The notes below the pieces were generated by a model. The model worked only from the letters and a program-made list of their open reading frames with translations, was not told the origin of the DNA and ran no database searches. Positions 7,653-16,568 of a stretch of 64,000 bases of DNA are shown here, piece by piece. The stretch is from Cognatilysobacter tabacisoli (GTDB taxonomy: Bacteria > Pseudomonadota > Gammaproteobacteria > Xanthomonadales > Xanthomonadaceae): NCBI RefSeq assembly GCF_003586305.1, contig NZ_QXJI01000001.1:620001-684000 (forward strand), read 5' to 3'. The position numbers and the translations under genes were made by a program. Numbering within the stretch: position 1 is the first letter of the stretch; each line of letters opens with the position of its first letter.

Positions 7653-8672
7653 ATGGCGGGCGTGACGATCAAGGACGTAGCGCGGGCGGCCAACGTCTCG
7701 GTCGCGACCGTGTCGCGCGCGCTGAATGGCCACGACAACGTCACCGACGAGGTGCGCCGGCGCGTGGCGGCGATCGCCGAGCAGATGAACTACTCCCCGC
7801 ACGCCGCGGCACGCAGCCTCAGCAGCCGCCGCACCCACGCGATCGGCGTGGTCCTTCCCGACCTCTACGGTGAATTCTTCTCCGAGCTCGTGCGCGGCAT
7901 CGACCAGGTGGCACGCGAGCACGGCCTGCACCTGCTGGTGTCGAGCTACCACGGCCACCGCGAGGAGCAGGGCGCCGCGATGCGTGCCATGCGCGGGCGC
8001 GTCGACGGGCTGCTGGTGATGTCGCCGTATGCGGCCTCGGCCGGCATCGTCGGCGATGGCGGGGCCGCCGGCCTGCCGCTGGTCCTGATCAACAGCCAGG
8101 ACGCGGGCGAGGGCGCCGTCGCGCTGGGCGTGGCGAACTACGACGGTGCGGTCGCGATGGTCGAGCACCTGGTCGACTGCGGGCACCGGCGCATCGCCTT
8201 CATCGCCGGGCCCGACGACAACTTCGACGCCCACCAGCGCCTGTCCGGCTACCGCGACGCGCTGGCGCGGCGGCTGCCCGGCACCGAGCCGCTCGTGCTG
8301 CCCGGCGACTTCAGCGAGTCGTCCGGCCACCGCGCCGGCGTGGAGTTGCTGGCGCGCACGCCGCGTCCCGATGCGGTGTTCGCCGCCAACGACATGATGG
8401 CGCTGGGCTGCCTGTTCGCGTTCACCCAGGCCGGCGTGCGCGTGCCCGACGACATCGCCCTGGCCGGGTTCGACGACATCCCGCTGGCGCGCTTCGTCCA
8501 TCCGGGCCTGACCACGATGCGCGTCGACATCTTCGAACTCGGCGCCCGCGCCGCGCGGATGCTGCTCGCGCGGCTCGGCGACGAGAGGGAGTCGCCGCCG
8601 GCGACGCCGCTGCAGCCGCAGCTGGTCGTGCGCGAATCCAGTGCCCCGCGCCGGGGTGCCGACAGTTCCTGA
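7653..8672 (+). CDS. LacI family transcriptional regulator (first of locus)
   Basis: A 339-residue LacI/GalR repressor. The helix-turn-helix is at residues 5-26 (TIKDVARAANVSVATVSRAL), followed by the hinge with ARSLSSRRT, then a periplasmic-binding-like sensor domain (IGVVLPDLYGEFFSELVRGI onwards; FAANDMMALGCL; PGLTTMRVD). It has no membrane or signal segment. It opens the glucan locus, 62 nt before the TonB-dependent receptor gene, and carries an operator-like site upstream, so autoregulation is likely. The HTH recognition region is almost identical to that of the second LacI gene at 22474. The effector sugar is unknown; a beta-glucoside is inferred from context. Confidence 0.92.
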   Translation: MAGVTIKDVARAANVSVATVSRALNGHDNVTDEVRRRVAAIAEQMNYSPHAAARSLSSRRTHAIGVVLPDLYGEFFSELVRGIDQVAREHGLHLLVSSYHGHREEQGAAMRAMRGRVDGLLVMSPYAASAGIVGDGGAAGLPLVLINSQDAGEGAVALGVANYDGAVAMVEHLVDCGHRRIAFIAGPDDNFDAHQRLSGYRDALARRLPGTEPLVLPGDFSESSGHRAGVELLARTPRPDAVFAANDMMALGCLFAFTQAGVRVPDDIALAGFDDIPLARFVHPGLTTMRVDIFELGARAARMLLARLGDERESPPATPLQPQLVVRESSAPRRGADSS

Positions 8673-8734
8673 CGCGGCCGCCACCGGCGATCGCGTCCTT
8701 GCTTCGAAGTTCGATGCCCTGGGAGGGGATACAG

Positions 8735-11700
8735 ATGAATCACCGCACCGGAAGAGTCGTTCGACCCACGCCGCGCCTGCTGGCGTGCGCCCTGGCCAGC
8801 TGCCTGATGATGACCGCGGCCCCCGCCGCGCTCGCGCAAAGCACCGCCGCCACCGTGCGCGGCCAGGTGACCGTCGACGCCGCCCCCGCGGCGCAGGCGC
8901 GCGTCACCGCGACCAACGTCGCCACCGGCCTGAGCCGCAGCGTCACCGCATCGGCGTCCGGCAGCTATTCGCTCGCCGGCCTGCCGCCGGGCACCTACAC
9001 CGTGGTGATGGACGCCGGCGGGCAGACCACCACCCGCACCGTGACGCTGCAGGTCGGCCAGACGGCGACGCTCGACCTCGCCGCCGGCGGCGTCGCGGAG
9101 ACCGCGACGCAGGGCACCGTCACCGATGTCGGCACGGTCACCGTCACCGGCACGCGGCTGGCCGAGACCAAGACCTCGGAAGTCGCCACGTACATCACGC
9201 CGCGCCAGATCCAGGCGCTGCCGCAGGGCTCGCGCAACTTCCTCGCGTTCGCCGACATCGTCCCGGGCGTGCAGTTCGAAACCGGCGCCGACGGCTCCAC
9301 CAAGCTGCGCTCCGGCGGCCAGAACTCCAACGGCACCAACGTCTTCATCGACGGCGTCGGCCAGAAGAATTACGTGCTGCGCGGCGGCATCAGCGGCCAG
9401 GACTCCAGCCGCGGCAACCCGTTCCCGCAGCTGGCGATCGGCGAGTACAAGGTGATCACGTCGAACTACAAGGCCGAGTACGACCAGCTCAGCAGCGCGG
9501 CGATCACCGCGGTCACGCGCTCGGGCACGAACGAGTTCGAGGGCCAGTTCTTCTGGGACTACACCACCGACAAGTGGCGCTCGGCATCACCGTCGGAGCT
9601 GCGCAGCGGCAGCAAGGCGGACAGCAAGGAAGAGCAGTACGGCGTCGCGTTCGGCGGCCCGATCCTGCGCGACCGGCTGTTCTTCTTCATGACCTACGAG
9701 CGCAAGGAGTTCGCCAGCCCGCGCGACGTCGGTGCACAGAACTTCGACCCGCGACTGCTGCCGCCTGAGCTGCAGGCGGGGCTGGGCACGACGTCCGCGC
9801 CGTTCGAAGAGGACCTGTACTTCGGCAAGCTGACCTGGCAGCCCGGCGACAACCACCTGTTCGAGCTGTCGACCAAGTACCGCGACGAGGCCGAGCTGAC
9901 CAACATCTCCGGCATCAACACGCCGAGCTACGGCACCAGCAAGGACAACGAGAGCACGCGCGTCGCGCTGCGCTACCAGTACACCAACGAGAACTGGCTC
10001 AACGACGCCAACCTGACGTTCGAGGACGAGAGCTTCGGCCCGCGCCCGATCACGATCGGGCCGGGCTACAACCTCGTCGACGGCCAGCGCCGCGCGATCC
10101 TCAACGTCGGCGGCGGCCAGGACTTCCAGGACAAGGGCCAGGAGGGCTGGGGCTTCCAGAACGACCTGACCTTCTTCGGCTGGGAGAACCACACGATCAA
10201 GATGGGCTTCAAGTACAAGGCCATCGACATCAACGCGTTCGAGCAGCAGCCGTTCAACCCGCAGTACCTGGTCAACCTGCCGGCCGAACTGGCGCGCGGC
10301 AACACGACGCTGGGCTCGTTCACGCCGTACGAAGTCAGCTTCGGCGCGCCGCTGCCCGGCGCCGTCGACCGCAACATCCAGACCGCGAACAAGCAGTACG
10401 GCATCTACTTCCAGGACGACTGGGACGTGACCGACCGCTTCACGCTGAACCTCGGCCTGCGCTACGACTACGAGAAGACCCCGGCCTACGAGAACTACGT
10501 GACGCCGGCCAACCTCACCGCGGCGCTGCGCGGCTGGGCGAACATCCAGAACACCGACTACGACATCGAGGACTACATCAGCAACGGCTCCAACCGCAGC
10601 ACCTTCGATGGGGCGTGGCAGCCGCGGCTGGGCTTCTCGTACGACCTGACCGGCGACGAGCGGCACGTGATCTTCGGCGGCGCCGGTCGCAGCTACGACC
10701 GCAACCTGTTCGACGTGCTCGCGCTGGAGCAGTCCAAGAGCACGTTCCCGCGCTACACGCTGCGGTTCAACACGCCGGACAACCCGTGCACCGTCGGCAC
10801 CAACAACTGCTTCAATTTCGACCCGAGCTTCTACAACCCCGAGACGCTGTACGCGCTGGTCGCGGCCAATCCGAACTTCGGCGCCGAGGTCAACCTGATC
10901 AACAACGAGCTCGACACCCCGTACTCGGACCAGTTCAGCCTCGGCATGCGCAACGCGGTGGCGTTCCTCGGCCACGACTGGAACACCTCGGTGACGGTGG
11001 CGCGGATCGAGAGCCACGACGGCATCCTGTTCCGGCTCGGCAACCGCTACCCGGACGGCACGTTCTACGGCCCGGGCCGCACGTTCGGCGGGGCCCCGTT
11101 CGGCAACCCGATCCCGGGCTTCGGCACGCTGATCATTGCCGACAACGCGATCGAGACGAAGACCAACCAGCTGCTGCTGTCGGCCGACAAGCCGTTCACC
11201 ACCGAGTCCGGCTGGGGCGTCACGCTGGCCTACACGTACACCGACTCGGAGGAGAACCGCAGCGGCGCCGCGGACCGCGACGAGCGCTACACGTTCGACT
11301 ACGCCAGCCTCGACGACGCGCCGTGGGTCGACTCGATCGGCGTGTCCAAGCACCGCTTCGTCGGCACCGGCATCGTCGACCTCGGTGCGGGGGTGACGTT
11401 CTCGACCAAGCTGACGCTGGCCAGCCCGCCGGCCAAGGACGTCCTGAACTGCTTGGCGCCGGTGCCGGCCGGCGTCGACGGCTGCGGCAACGCACGCTTC
11501 GAGGGTGGCTACTTCGACGACGCCAAGTTCCGCCAGTGGGACATCGCGCTCGAGAAGGTGTGGGACACCGGCACCGACCTGAAGCTGCGCGTGCGGGCCG
11601 ACGTGCTCAACGTCACCAACGCGAAGAACTACACCGACTTCGGCACGTTCCGCGGGCTCAATGGGGTGGAGAACGACAGCTACGGCGAGCGCACCGGCGA

Positions 11701-11755
11701 CGGCATCGTGTTCCCGACGCGCACGTTCAAGTTGTCGATGGGCTTCAACTGGTGA
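8735..11755 (+). CDS. TonB-dependent outer-membrane receptor with N-terminal carboxypeptidase-regulatory-like domain
   Basis: A 1006-residue outer-membrane receptor. Residues 1-35 are a signal peptide ending AALAQ. Residues about 38-125 form a carboxypeptidase-D regulatory-like (Ig-fold) domain (VRGQVTVDAAP, SYSLAGLPPGTYTV). The plug follows (TVTVTGTRL, then ITPRQIQALPQGSRNFLAFADIVPG), then the 22-strand barrel; the protein ends with an aromatic strand (FKLSMGFNW). This Oar-like class is typical of xanthomonad carbohydrate loci. ATG 8735 is chosen because GGGAGGGG lies just upstream and the signal peptide begins there. It probably imports oligosaccharides released by the GH144-type enzyme. 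Substrate is inferred from neighbours only. Confidence 0.92.
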   Translation: MNHRTGRVVRPTPRLLACALASCLMMTAAPAALAQSTAATVRGQVTVDAAPAAQARVTATNVATGLSRSVTASASGSYSLAGLPPGTYTVVMDAGGQTTTRTVTLQVGQTATLDLAAGGVAETATQGTVTDVGTVTVTGTRLAETKTSEVATYITPRQIQALPQGSRNFLAFADIVPGVQFETGADGSTKLRSGGQNSNGTNVFIDGVGQKNYVLRGGISGQDSSRGNPFPQLAIGEYKVITSNYKAEYDQLSSAAITAVTRSGTNEFEGQFFWDYTTDKWRSASPSELRSGSKADSKEEQYGVAFGGPILRDRLFFFMTYERKEFASPRDVGAQNFDPRLLPPELQAGLGTTSAPFEEDLYFGKLTWQPGDNHLFELSTKYRDEAELTNISGINTPSYGTSKDNESTRVALRYQYTNENWLNDANLTFEDESFGPRPITIGPGYNLVDGQRRAILNVGGGQDFQDKGQEGWGFQNDLTFFGWENHTIKMGFKYKAIDINAFEQQPFNPQYLVNLPAELARGNTTLGSFTPYEVSFGAPLPGAVDRNIQTANKQYGIYFQDDWDVTDRFTLNLGLRYDYEKTPAYENYVTPANLTAALRGWANIQNTDYDIEDYISNGSNRSTFDGAWQPRLGFSYDLTGDERHVIFGGAGRSYDRNLFDVLALEQSKSTFPRYTLRFNTPDNPCTVGTNNCFNFDPSFYNPETLYALVAANPNFGAEVNLINNELDTPYSDQFSLGMRNAVAFLGHDWNTSVTVARIESHDGILFRLGNRYPDGTFYGPGRTFGGAPFGNPIPGFGTLIIADNAIETKTNQLLLSADKPFTTESGWGVTLAYTYTDSEENRSGAADRDERYTFDYASLDDAPWVDSIGVSKHRFVGTGIVDLGAGVTFSTKLTLASPPAKDVLNCLAPVPAGVDGCGNARFEGGYFDDAKFRQWDIALEKVWDTGTDLKLRVRADVLNVTNAKNYTDFGTFRGLNGVENDSYGERTGDGIVFPTRTFKLSMGFNW

Positions 11756-11760
11756 TCGGG

Positions 11761-11787
11761 GCGCCGCCGTCCTCATGACGGCGGCGC
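11761..11787 (+). terminator. Hairpin after the TonB-dependent receptor gene
   Basis: An 11-bp perfect stem (11761-11771 with 11777-11787) with loop CTCAT, starting 6 nt after the stop codon. There is no T-run behind it, so it may be an mRNA 3' stabiliser rather than a terminator. Confidence 0.45.
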
Positions 11788-11790
11788 GGG

Positions 11791-11824
11791 GAGGGTGCCC
11801 GGCCCGCGCCGGTCGCCCTCTTTT
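11791..11824 (+). terminator. Second hairpin with TTTT run before the GH144-type gene
   Basis: GAGGG (11791-11795) pairs with CCCTC (11816-11820), with an inner CCGG/CCGG pairing, followed at once by TTTT. It separates the receptor transcript from the promoter/operator of the glycosidase operon. Confidence 0.45.
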
Positions 11825-11835
11825 CGGTCCGGTGT

Positions 11836-11849
11836 TGTAATCGTTTACA
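11836..11849. promoter_or_regulatory. LacI-type operator, copy 2 (before the GH144-type gene)
   Basis: TGTAATCGTTTACA, the best copy: arms TGTAA and TTACA around TCGT. It lies 15 nt upstream of the TTG start at 11865 and just before the likely ribosome-binding site, a position where a bound LacI protein would block initiation or early elongation. Confidence 0.7.
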
Positions 11850-11864
11850 CGCGAGGTCTGTGGT

Positions 11865-13553
11865 TTGAATCACCGAATGCATGTGTCTGCCGCTTCCGCC
11901 CCGTCCATGCCGTCGCCGCCGCGTGCGTTGCCGCGGCGTGCGCGCGCCTCGATCTGCCTGCTGGCGGTCGCGGCGCTGCTCGGCGCCTGCCAGCGGGAGG
12001 CACCGAAACCGGCCGTCGAGCCCCCGCCGCCCGCCGCGACCCAGGCCCCCGCGCCGGTGCCGAAGTCGGCGCGCCCCGAGCTGCCGCCGCTGTTCGACGA
12101 CATCGAGCGGCGCACGTTCCAGTTCTTCTGGGACACCACCAACGAGCGCAACGGCCTGACGCCGGACCGCTTCCCGTCGCGCCCGTTCTCGAGCATCGCG
12201 TCGGTCGGCTTCGCGCTGACGGCGTACCCGATCGGCATCGAGAAGGGCTGGGTCAGCCGCACCCAGGCGGTCGACCGCACGCTGACCACGCTGAAGTTCT
12301 TCCGCGACCTGCCGCAGGGCCCGCAGGCGACCGGCAAGGGCGGCTACCGCGGCTTCTACTACCACTTCCTCGACATGGACCGCGGCCACCGCTACGACAG
12401 CTGGGTCGAGCTCTCCAGCGTCGACACGGCGCTGCTGATGATGGGCGTGCTGTTCGCGCAGTCGTACTACGACGGCGACGACCCGCGCGAGGTCGAGATC
12501 CGCGCGCTCGCCGACGCGCTGTACCGCGCGGTGGACTGGAACTGGCTGCAGCAGCGCAAGCCGCTGGTGTCGATGGGTTGGTTCCCCGAGAGCGGCTTCA
12601 TCGAGCACGACTGGCGCGGCTACAACGAGGCGATGCTGCTGTACGTGCTGGCGCTCGGGTCGCCGACCCACGCGGTCGAGCCCGATGCGTGGTCGGTGTG
12701 GACGCGCACCTACAGCGAGACCTGGGGCGTGTACCAGGGCGAGGAGTACCTCTCGTTCGGCCCGCTGTTCGGCCACCAGTACAGCCACGTGTGGATCGAC
12801 TTCCGCGGCATCCGCGACGAGTACATGCGCGAGCGCGGCATCGACTACTTCGAGAACAGCCGCCGGGCCGCGTACGCGCATCGCGCCTACGCGATCGAGA
12901 ACCCGATGGAGTGGGAGGCCTACGGCGAGAACGTCTGGGGCCTGACCGCCAGCGACGGGCCGCAGCAGACACGGCAGCAGTTCGACGGCCAGGAGCGCGA
13001 GTTCCGCCACTACTCCGCGCGCGGCGCCGGCCTGCGCGAGAATTTCGACGACGGCACGATCGCGCCGACCGCGGCGATCGCCTCGCTGCCGTTCGCGCCG
13101 GAGATCGTGATCCCGGCCACGGTGGAGATGCACGAGCGATTCGGCGACTACCTGTACTCGAGCTACGGCTTCCTCGACGCGTTCAACCCGAGCTTCGACT
13201 ACGAGATCCCGCTGAAGACCGGGCGCCTGGTCGACGGGAAGGGCTGGGTTGCCAGCGACTACATCGGCATCGACCAAGGGCCGATCCTGGCGATGATCGC
13301 CAACTACCGCGACGAGTTCGTGTGGACGGTGATGAAGCGCAACCCGCACATCCGCCGCGGACTGGAGCGCGCGGGATTCACCGGCGGCTGGCTCGCGGCC
13401 GACGCGTCCAAGCCGGCGCCAGCGGCGACGCCAGCCGACCCGGCCGCCGCCGCCGCGCGCGACGCGGGTGTCGCGCAGTCGCAGGCGACCCGCGCGGCGC
13501 GTGAGCAGGCGCCGCCGTCCGCGCCGACGCCGGCGTCGAACCGGCCCGAGTAA
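11865..13553 (+). CDS. GH144-type glucoamylase-family lipoprotein, putative endo-beta-1,2-glucanase
   Basis: A 562-residue protein with a lipoprotein signal peptide (lipobox LGAC, Cys42), a Pro/Ala linker, and a catalytic domain of the PF10091 'glycoamylase' family: LFDDIERRTFQFFWDTT, FSSIASVGFALTAYPIG, RGFYYHFLDMDRG, ELSSVDTALLMMG, GYNEAMLLYVLALGS. This (alpha/alpha)6-barrel family includes GH144, whose characterised members hydrolyse beta-1,2-glucan. Start TTG 11865 has GAGGT 7 nt upstream; ATG 11877 is possible. The tail from about residue 505 is Ala/Pro-rich. First gene of a five-gene operon with the ABC components and the 1059-residue protein. The substrate is inferred from the family. 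Confidence 0.85.
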   Translation: MNHRMHVSAASAPSMPSPPRALPRRARASICLLAVAALLGACQREAPKPAVEPPPPAATQAPAPVPKSARPELPPLFDDIERRTFQFFWDTTNERNGLTPDRFPSRPFSSIASVGFALTAYPIGIEKGWVSRTQAVDRTLTTLKFFRDLPQGPQATGKGGYRGFYYHFLDMDRGHRYDSWVELSSVDTALLMMGVLFAQSYYDGDDPREVEIRALADALYRAVDWNWLQQRKPLVSMGWFPESGFIEHDWRGYNEAMLLYVLALGSPTHAVEPDAWSVWTRTYSETWGVYQGEEYLSFGPLFGHQYSHVWIDFRGIRDEYMRERGIDYFENSRRAAYAHRAYAIENPMEWEAYGENVWGLTASDGPQQTRQQFDGQEREFRHYSARGAGLRENFDDGTIAPTAAIASLPFAPEIVIPATVEMHERFGDYLYSSYGFLDAFNPSFDYEIPLKTGRLVDGKGWVASDYIGIDQGPILAMIANYRDEFVWTVMKRNPHIRRGLERAGFTGGWLAADASKPAPAATPADPAAAAARDAGVAQSQATRAAREQAPPSAPTPASNRPE

Positions 13554-13562
13554 GCTGCGTCG

Positions 13563-14846
13563 ATGGGTCCGATCGCGCGCCTCATCGTCGCCGCCGCGCT
13601 GGCCTGCGGGCTGGCCGGCTGCGGCGAGCGCGCCGACGACCGCCAGGTGGTCCGCTTCTGGGCGATGGGCTACGAGGGCGAGGTCGTCCAGCAGCTGATG
13701 CCGGAGTTCGAGCGCCGCCATCCCGGCATCCGGGTCGAGATCCAGCAGCTGCCGATCACCGCCGCGCACGAGAAGCTGCTGACCGCATTCGCCGGCGACG
13801 CGCTGCCGGACGTCGGCGCGATCGGCAACACCTGGATCCCGGAGTTCGCGCTGCTCGGTGCGCTCGAACCGCTGGCGCCGCGGCTGGCCGCGACGCCGTC
13901 GCTGGCGCCGGCGGACTACTTCGCCGGCGGCTGGGACACCGGGGTGATCGACGGCCAGGTGTACGCGGTGCCGTGGTACGTCGAGACGCGCCTGCCGTAC
14001 TACCGCCGCGACCTGCTGGCGCAGGCGGGCATCGCCGCGCCTCCGGCCACGTGGGCCGAGTGGCAGGCCGCGATGGTCGCGATCAAGCGCGCGGTCGGCC
14101 CCGACCGCTACGCCGCGCTGCTGCCGCTGAACGAGCACGAGCCACTGCTGAACCTCGGCATCCAGTCGCCGGAGCCGCTGCTGCGCGACGACGGCCGCTA
14201 CGGCAACTTCCGCAGCCCCGGATTCAAGCGCGCTCTGGCCTTCTATCGGGAAGTGTTCGACCGGCAGTTGGCGCCGCGCGCCAGCAACACGCAGATCGCC
14301 AACGTGTGGAACGAGTTCGGCCGCGGCTACTTCAGCTTCTACATCAGCGGCCCGTGGAACATCGCCGAGTTCCGCAAGCGCCTGCCAGCCGAACGCCAGG
14401 ATGACTGGACCACGATGCCGCTGCCGGGCATCGACGGGCCGGGCGCTTCGGTCGCCGGCGGCGCGAGCTTCGTGCTGTTTCGCGACTCGCCGCGGCACGA
14501 CGCGGCGTGGCAGCTGGTCCGCTACCTGTCCGAGCCCGACGTGCAGGTTCGGTTCCACGGCATCACCGGCAACCTGCCGCCGCGGCGCAGCGCATGGGCC
14601 GCGCCGTCGCTGGCCGGCGACGTGCACGCGCGCGCGTTCCGCGACCAGCTCGAGCGCGCGCGGCCGACGCCGAAAGTCCCCGAGTGGGAGCGCATCGCCA
14701 ACGAGATCAAGCTGGTCGGCGAGGCGCTGGCGAACGGGCGCTACACGGTCGACGAAGCCGCCGCCGAACTCGACCGCCGCGCCGACGCGATCCTCGAGAA
14801 GCGCCGCTGGATGCTCGACCGGCAAGCCGCCCGAGGGGCCCGGTGA
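13563..14846 (+). CDS. Sugar ABC transporter substrate-binding lipoprotein (family 1, MalE-like)
   Basis: A 427-residue protein with a lipobox LAGC (Cys20) followed by VVRFWAMGYEGEVVQQLMPEFERRHPGIRVEI, the standard opening of carbohydrate-binding family 1 proteins. Further family marks are LPDVGAIGNTWIPEFA, YAVPWYVETRLPYYRRDLL and WNIAEFRKRLP. It should be anchored in the inner membrane facing the periplasm and deliver oligosaccharides to the two permeases that follow. It starts 9 nt after the GH144-type stop and its own stop overlaps the next gene by 4 nt, so it is part of one operon. Confidence 0.92.
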   Translation: MGPIARLIVAAALACGLAGCGERADDRQVVRFWAMGYEGEVVQQLMPEFERRHPGIRVEIQQLPITAAHEKLLTAFAGDALPDVGAIGNTWIPEFALLGALEPLAPRLAATPSLAPADYFAGGWDTGVIDGQVYAVPWYVETRLPYYRRDLLAQAGIAAPPATWAEWQAAMVAIKRAVGPDRYAALLPLNEHEPLLNLGIQSPEPLLRDDGRYGNFRSPGFKRALAFYREVFDRQLAPRASNTQIANVWNEFGRGYFSFYISGPWNIAEFRKRLPAERQDDWTTMPLPGIDGPGASVAGGASFVLFRDSPRHDAAWQLVRYLSEPDVQVRFHGITGNLPPRRSAWAAPSLAGDVHARAFRDQLERARPTPKVPEWERIANEIKLVGEALANGRYTVDEAAAELDRRADAILEKRRWMLDRQAARGAR

Positions 14847-15739
14847 GCCGCGCGCTGCCGGTCGCCGCGTCGACGGCGGGCTGGGTGTTCGCCGGGCCGG
14901 CCGTCGCGGTGATCGCGGTGTTCTTCGGCATTCCGGTGCTGGCCGCGTTCGCGCTGAGCCTGACCGACTTCGACATCTACGCGCTGGCCGACATCGGCAA
15001 CCTGCGCTTCGTCGGGCTCGACAACTACGTCGGCCTGCTGCACAACCCGCTGTTCTGGCGCGCGCTCGGCAACACGATGTACTTCGTCGTCGTCGGCGTG
15101 CCGCTGTCGATCGCCGTGTCGCTGGGCGCCGCGCTGCTGCTGCATTCGCGGCTGGCGACGCTGAAGCCGCTGTTCCGCACGACGTTCTTCGCGCCGGTGG
15201 TGACCACCGTGGTCGCGGTCGCGGTGATCTGGCGCTACCTGTTCCACACCCGCTACGGGCTGGTGAACTGGGGGCTGTCGCAGGTCGGCATCGAGCCGGT
15301 CGACTGGCTCGCCGACCCGGCTTGGGCGATGCCTACGATCATCGCCTTCGCGGTGTGGAAGAACTTCGGCTACAACATGATCATCTTCCTCGCCGGCCTG
15401 CAGTCGATCCCCGAGGACCTGTACGAGGCCGCGCGCATCGACGGCGCCTCGCCGCTGCGTCAGTTCCGCCACGTCACCGTGCCGATGCTCGGGCCGGTGC
15501 TGCTGATGGTCGGCATCCTCACCCTGGCCGGCTACTTCCAGCTGTTCGCCGAGCCGTACGTGATCACCCAGGGTGGGCCGCTGCAGAGCACCGTCAGCGT
15601 GCTGTACCTGATGTACGACGAGGGCTTCAAGTGGTGGAACCTCGGCAACGCGTCGGCGGTGGCGTTCGCGCTGTTCGTGCTGATGACCGTCATCACCAGC
15701 GGCCTGCTGTGGTTCGCCCGGCGCAGGGGCGCGGAGTGA
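14843..15739 (+). CDS. Sugar ABC transporter permease, MalF/LacF type
   Basis: A 298-residue inner-membrane protein with about six transmembrane segments. The EAA loop that contacts the ATPase is visible as EAARIDGASPLRQFRHVTVPML (about residues 195-216). The GTG start at 14843 overlaps the binding-protein stop (GTGA), so translation is coupled; the open frame extends further upstream but is Arg-rich and would read through the binding-protein gene. Pairs with the MalG-type permease that follows after 7 nt. Confidence 0.92.
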   Translation: MSRALPVAASTAGWVFAGPAVAVIAVFFGIPVLAAFALSLTDFDIYALADIGNLRFVGLDNYVGLLHNPLFWRALGNTMYFVVVGVPLSIAVSLGAALLLHSRLATLKPLFRTTFFAPVVTTVVAVAVIWRYLFHTRYGLVNWGLSQVGIEPVDWLADPAWAMPTIIAFAVWKNFGYNMIIFLAGLQSIPEDLYEAARIDGASPLRQFRHVTVPMLGPVLLMVGILTLAGYFQLFAEPYVITQGGPLQSTVSVLYLMYDEGFKWWNLGNASAVAFALFVLMTVITSGLLWFARRRGAE

Positions 15740-15746
15740 GCCGCGC

Positions 15747-16568
15747 ATGAGCCCGAGGCTGGCCAGGGCGATCGTCAACGGCCTGCTGGTCGCGCTGGCG
15801 GTGATCAGCGCCGCGCCGCTGCTGTGGATGCTGTCGGTGGCGTTCATGCAGCCGGGCGAGGCCAGCCAGTTCCCGCCGCCGCTGCTGCCCTCCAAGCCGA
15901 CGCTGCACAACTTCCACGAGCTGTTCGCGCGTGCCGGCATGGGCCGCTACCTGCTCAACAGCGTGCTGGTCGCCAGCCTGACGACGCTGATCGCGCTGCT
16001 GCTCAACACGATGGCCGGCTACGCGTTCGCGAAGCTGCGCTTCGCCGGCCGCGATCGCGTGTTCCGGCTGCTGCTGGCGGCGCTGGTGATCCCGGCGCAG
16101 GTGACGATGATGCCGCTGTTCCTGATGCTCAAGCAGGCCGGGCTGGTCAACAGCTACGCCGGCGCGATCGTGCCGGGCATGGCCGGCATCTTCGGCATCT
16201 TCCTGGTGCGGCAGTACGCGCGCTCGATCCCGGACGAGCTGCTGGAAGCGGCCCGTATCGACGGCGCCGGCGAGTTCCGGATCTTCTTCCAGATCGTGCT
16301 GCCGGTGCTCAAGCCGATCCTGGTGACGCTGGCGATATTCGTGTTCCTGGCCGCGTGGAACGACTTCATGTGGCCGCTGATCGTGCTCAGCGACGGCGAC
16401 CTGTACACGCTGCCGGTGGCGCTGGCGTCGCTGTCGCGCGAGCACGTGCAGGACAACGAGCTGATGATGGCCGGCTCGGTCGTCACCGTGCTGCCGGTGC
16501 TGCTGCTGTTCCTGGTGCTGCAGCGCTACTACCTGCAGGGCCTGCTGGTGGGGAGCGTCAAAGGGTGA
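15747..16568 (+). CDS. Sugar ABC transporter permease, MalG type
   Basis: A 273-residue inner-membrane protein with six predicted membrane segments, a periplasmic PTLHNFHELF block near residue 52, and the EAA loop EAARIDGAGEFRIFFQIVLPVL (about residues 168-189). It ends LQGLLVGSVKG, the usual tail of MalG-like permeases. It forms the translocation pore with the preceding permease. Its stop overlaps the GTG of the following 1059-residue gene by 4 nt, which ties that uncharacterised enzyme to the transporter. Confidence 0.92.
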   Translation: MSPRLARAIVNGLLVALAVISAAPLLWMLSVAFMQPGEASQFPPPLLPSKPTLHNFHELFARAGMGRYLLNSVLVASLTTLIALLLNTMAGYAFAKLRFAGRDRVFRLLLAALVIPAQVTMMPLFLMLKQAGLVNSYAGAIVPGMAGIFGIFLVRQYARSIPDELLEAARIDGAGEFRIFFQIVLPVLKPILVTLAIFVFLAAWNDFMWPLIVLSDGDLYTLPVALASLSREHVQDNELMMAGSVVTVLPVLLLFLVLQRYYLQGLLVGSVKG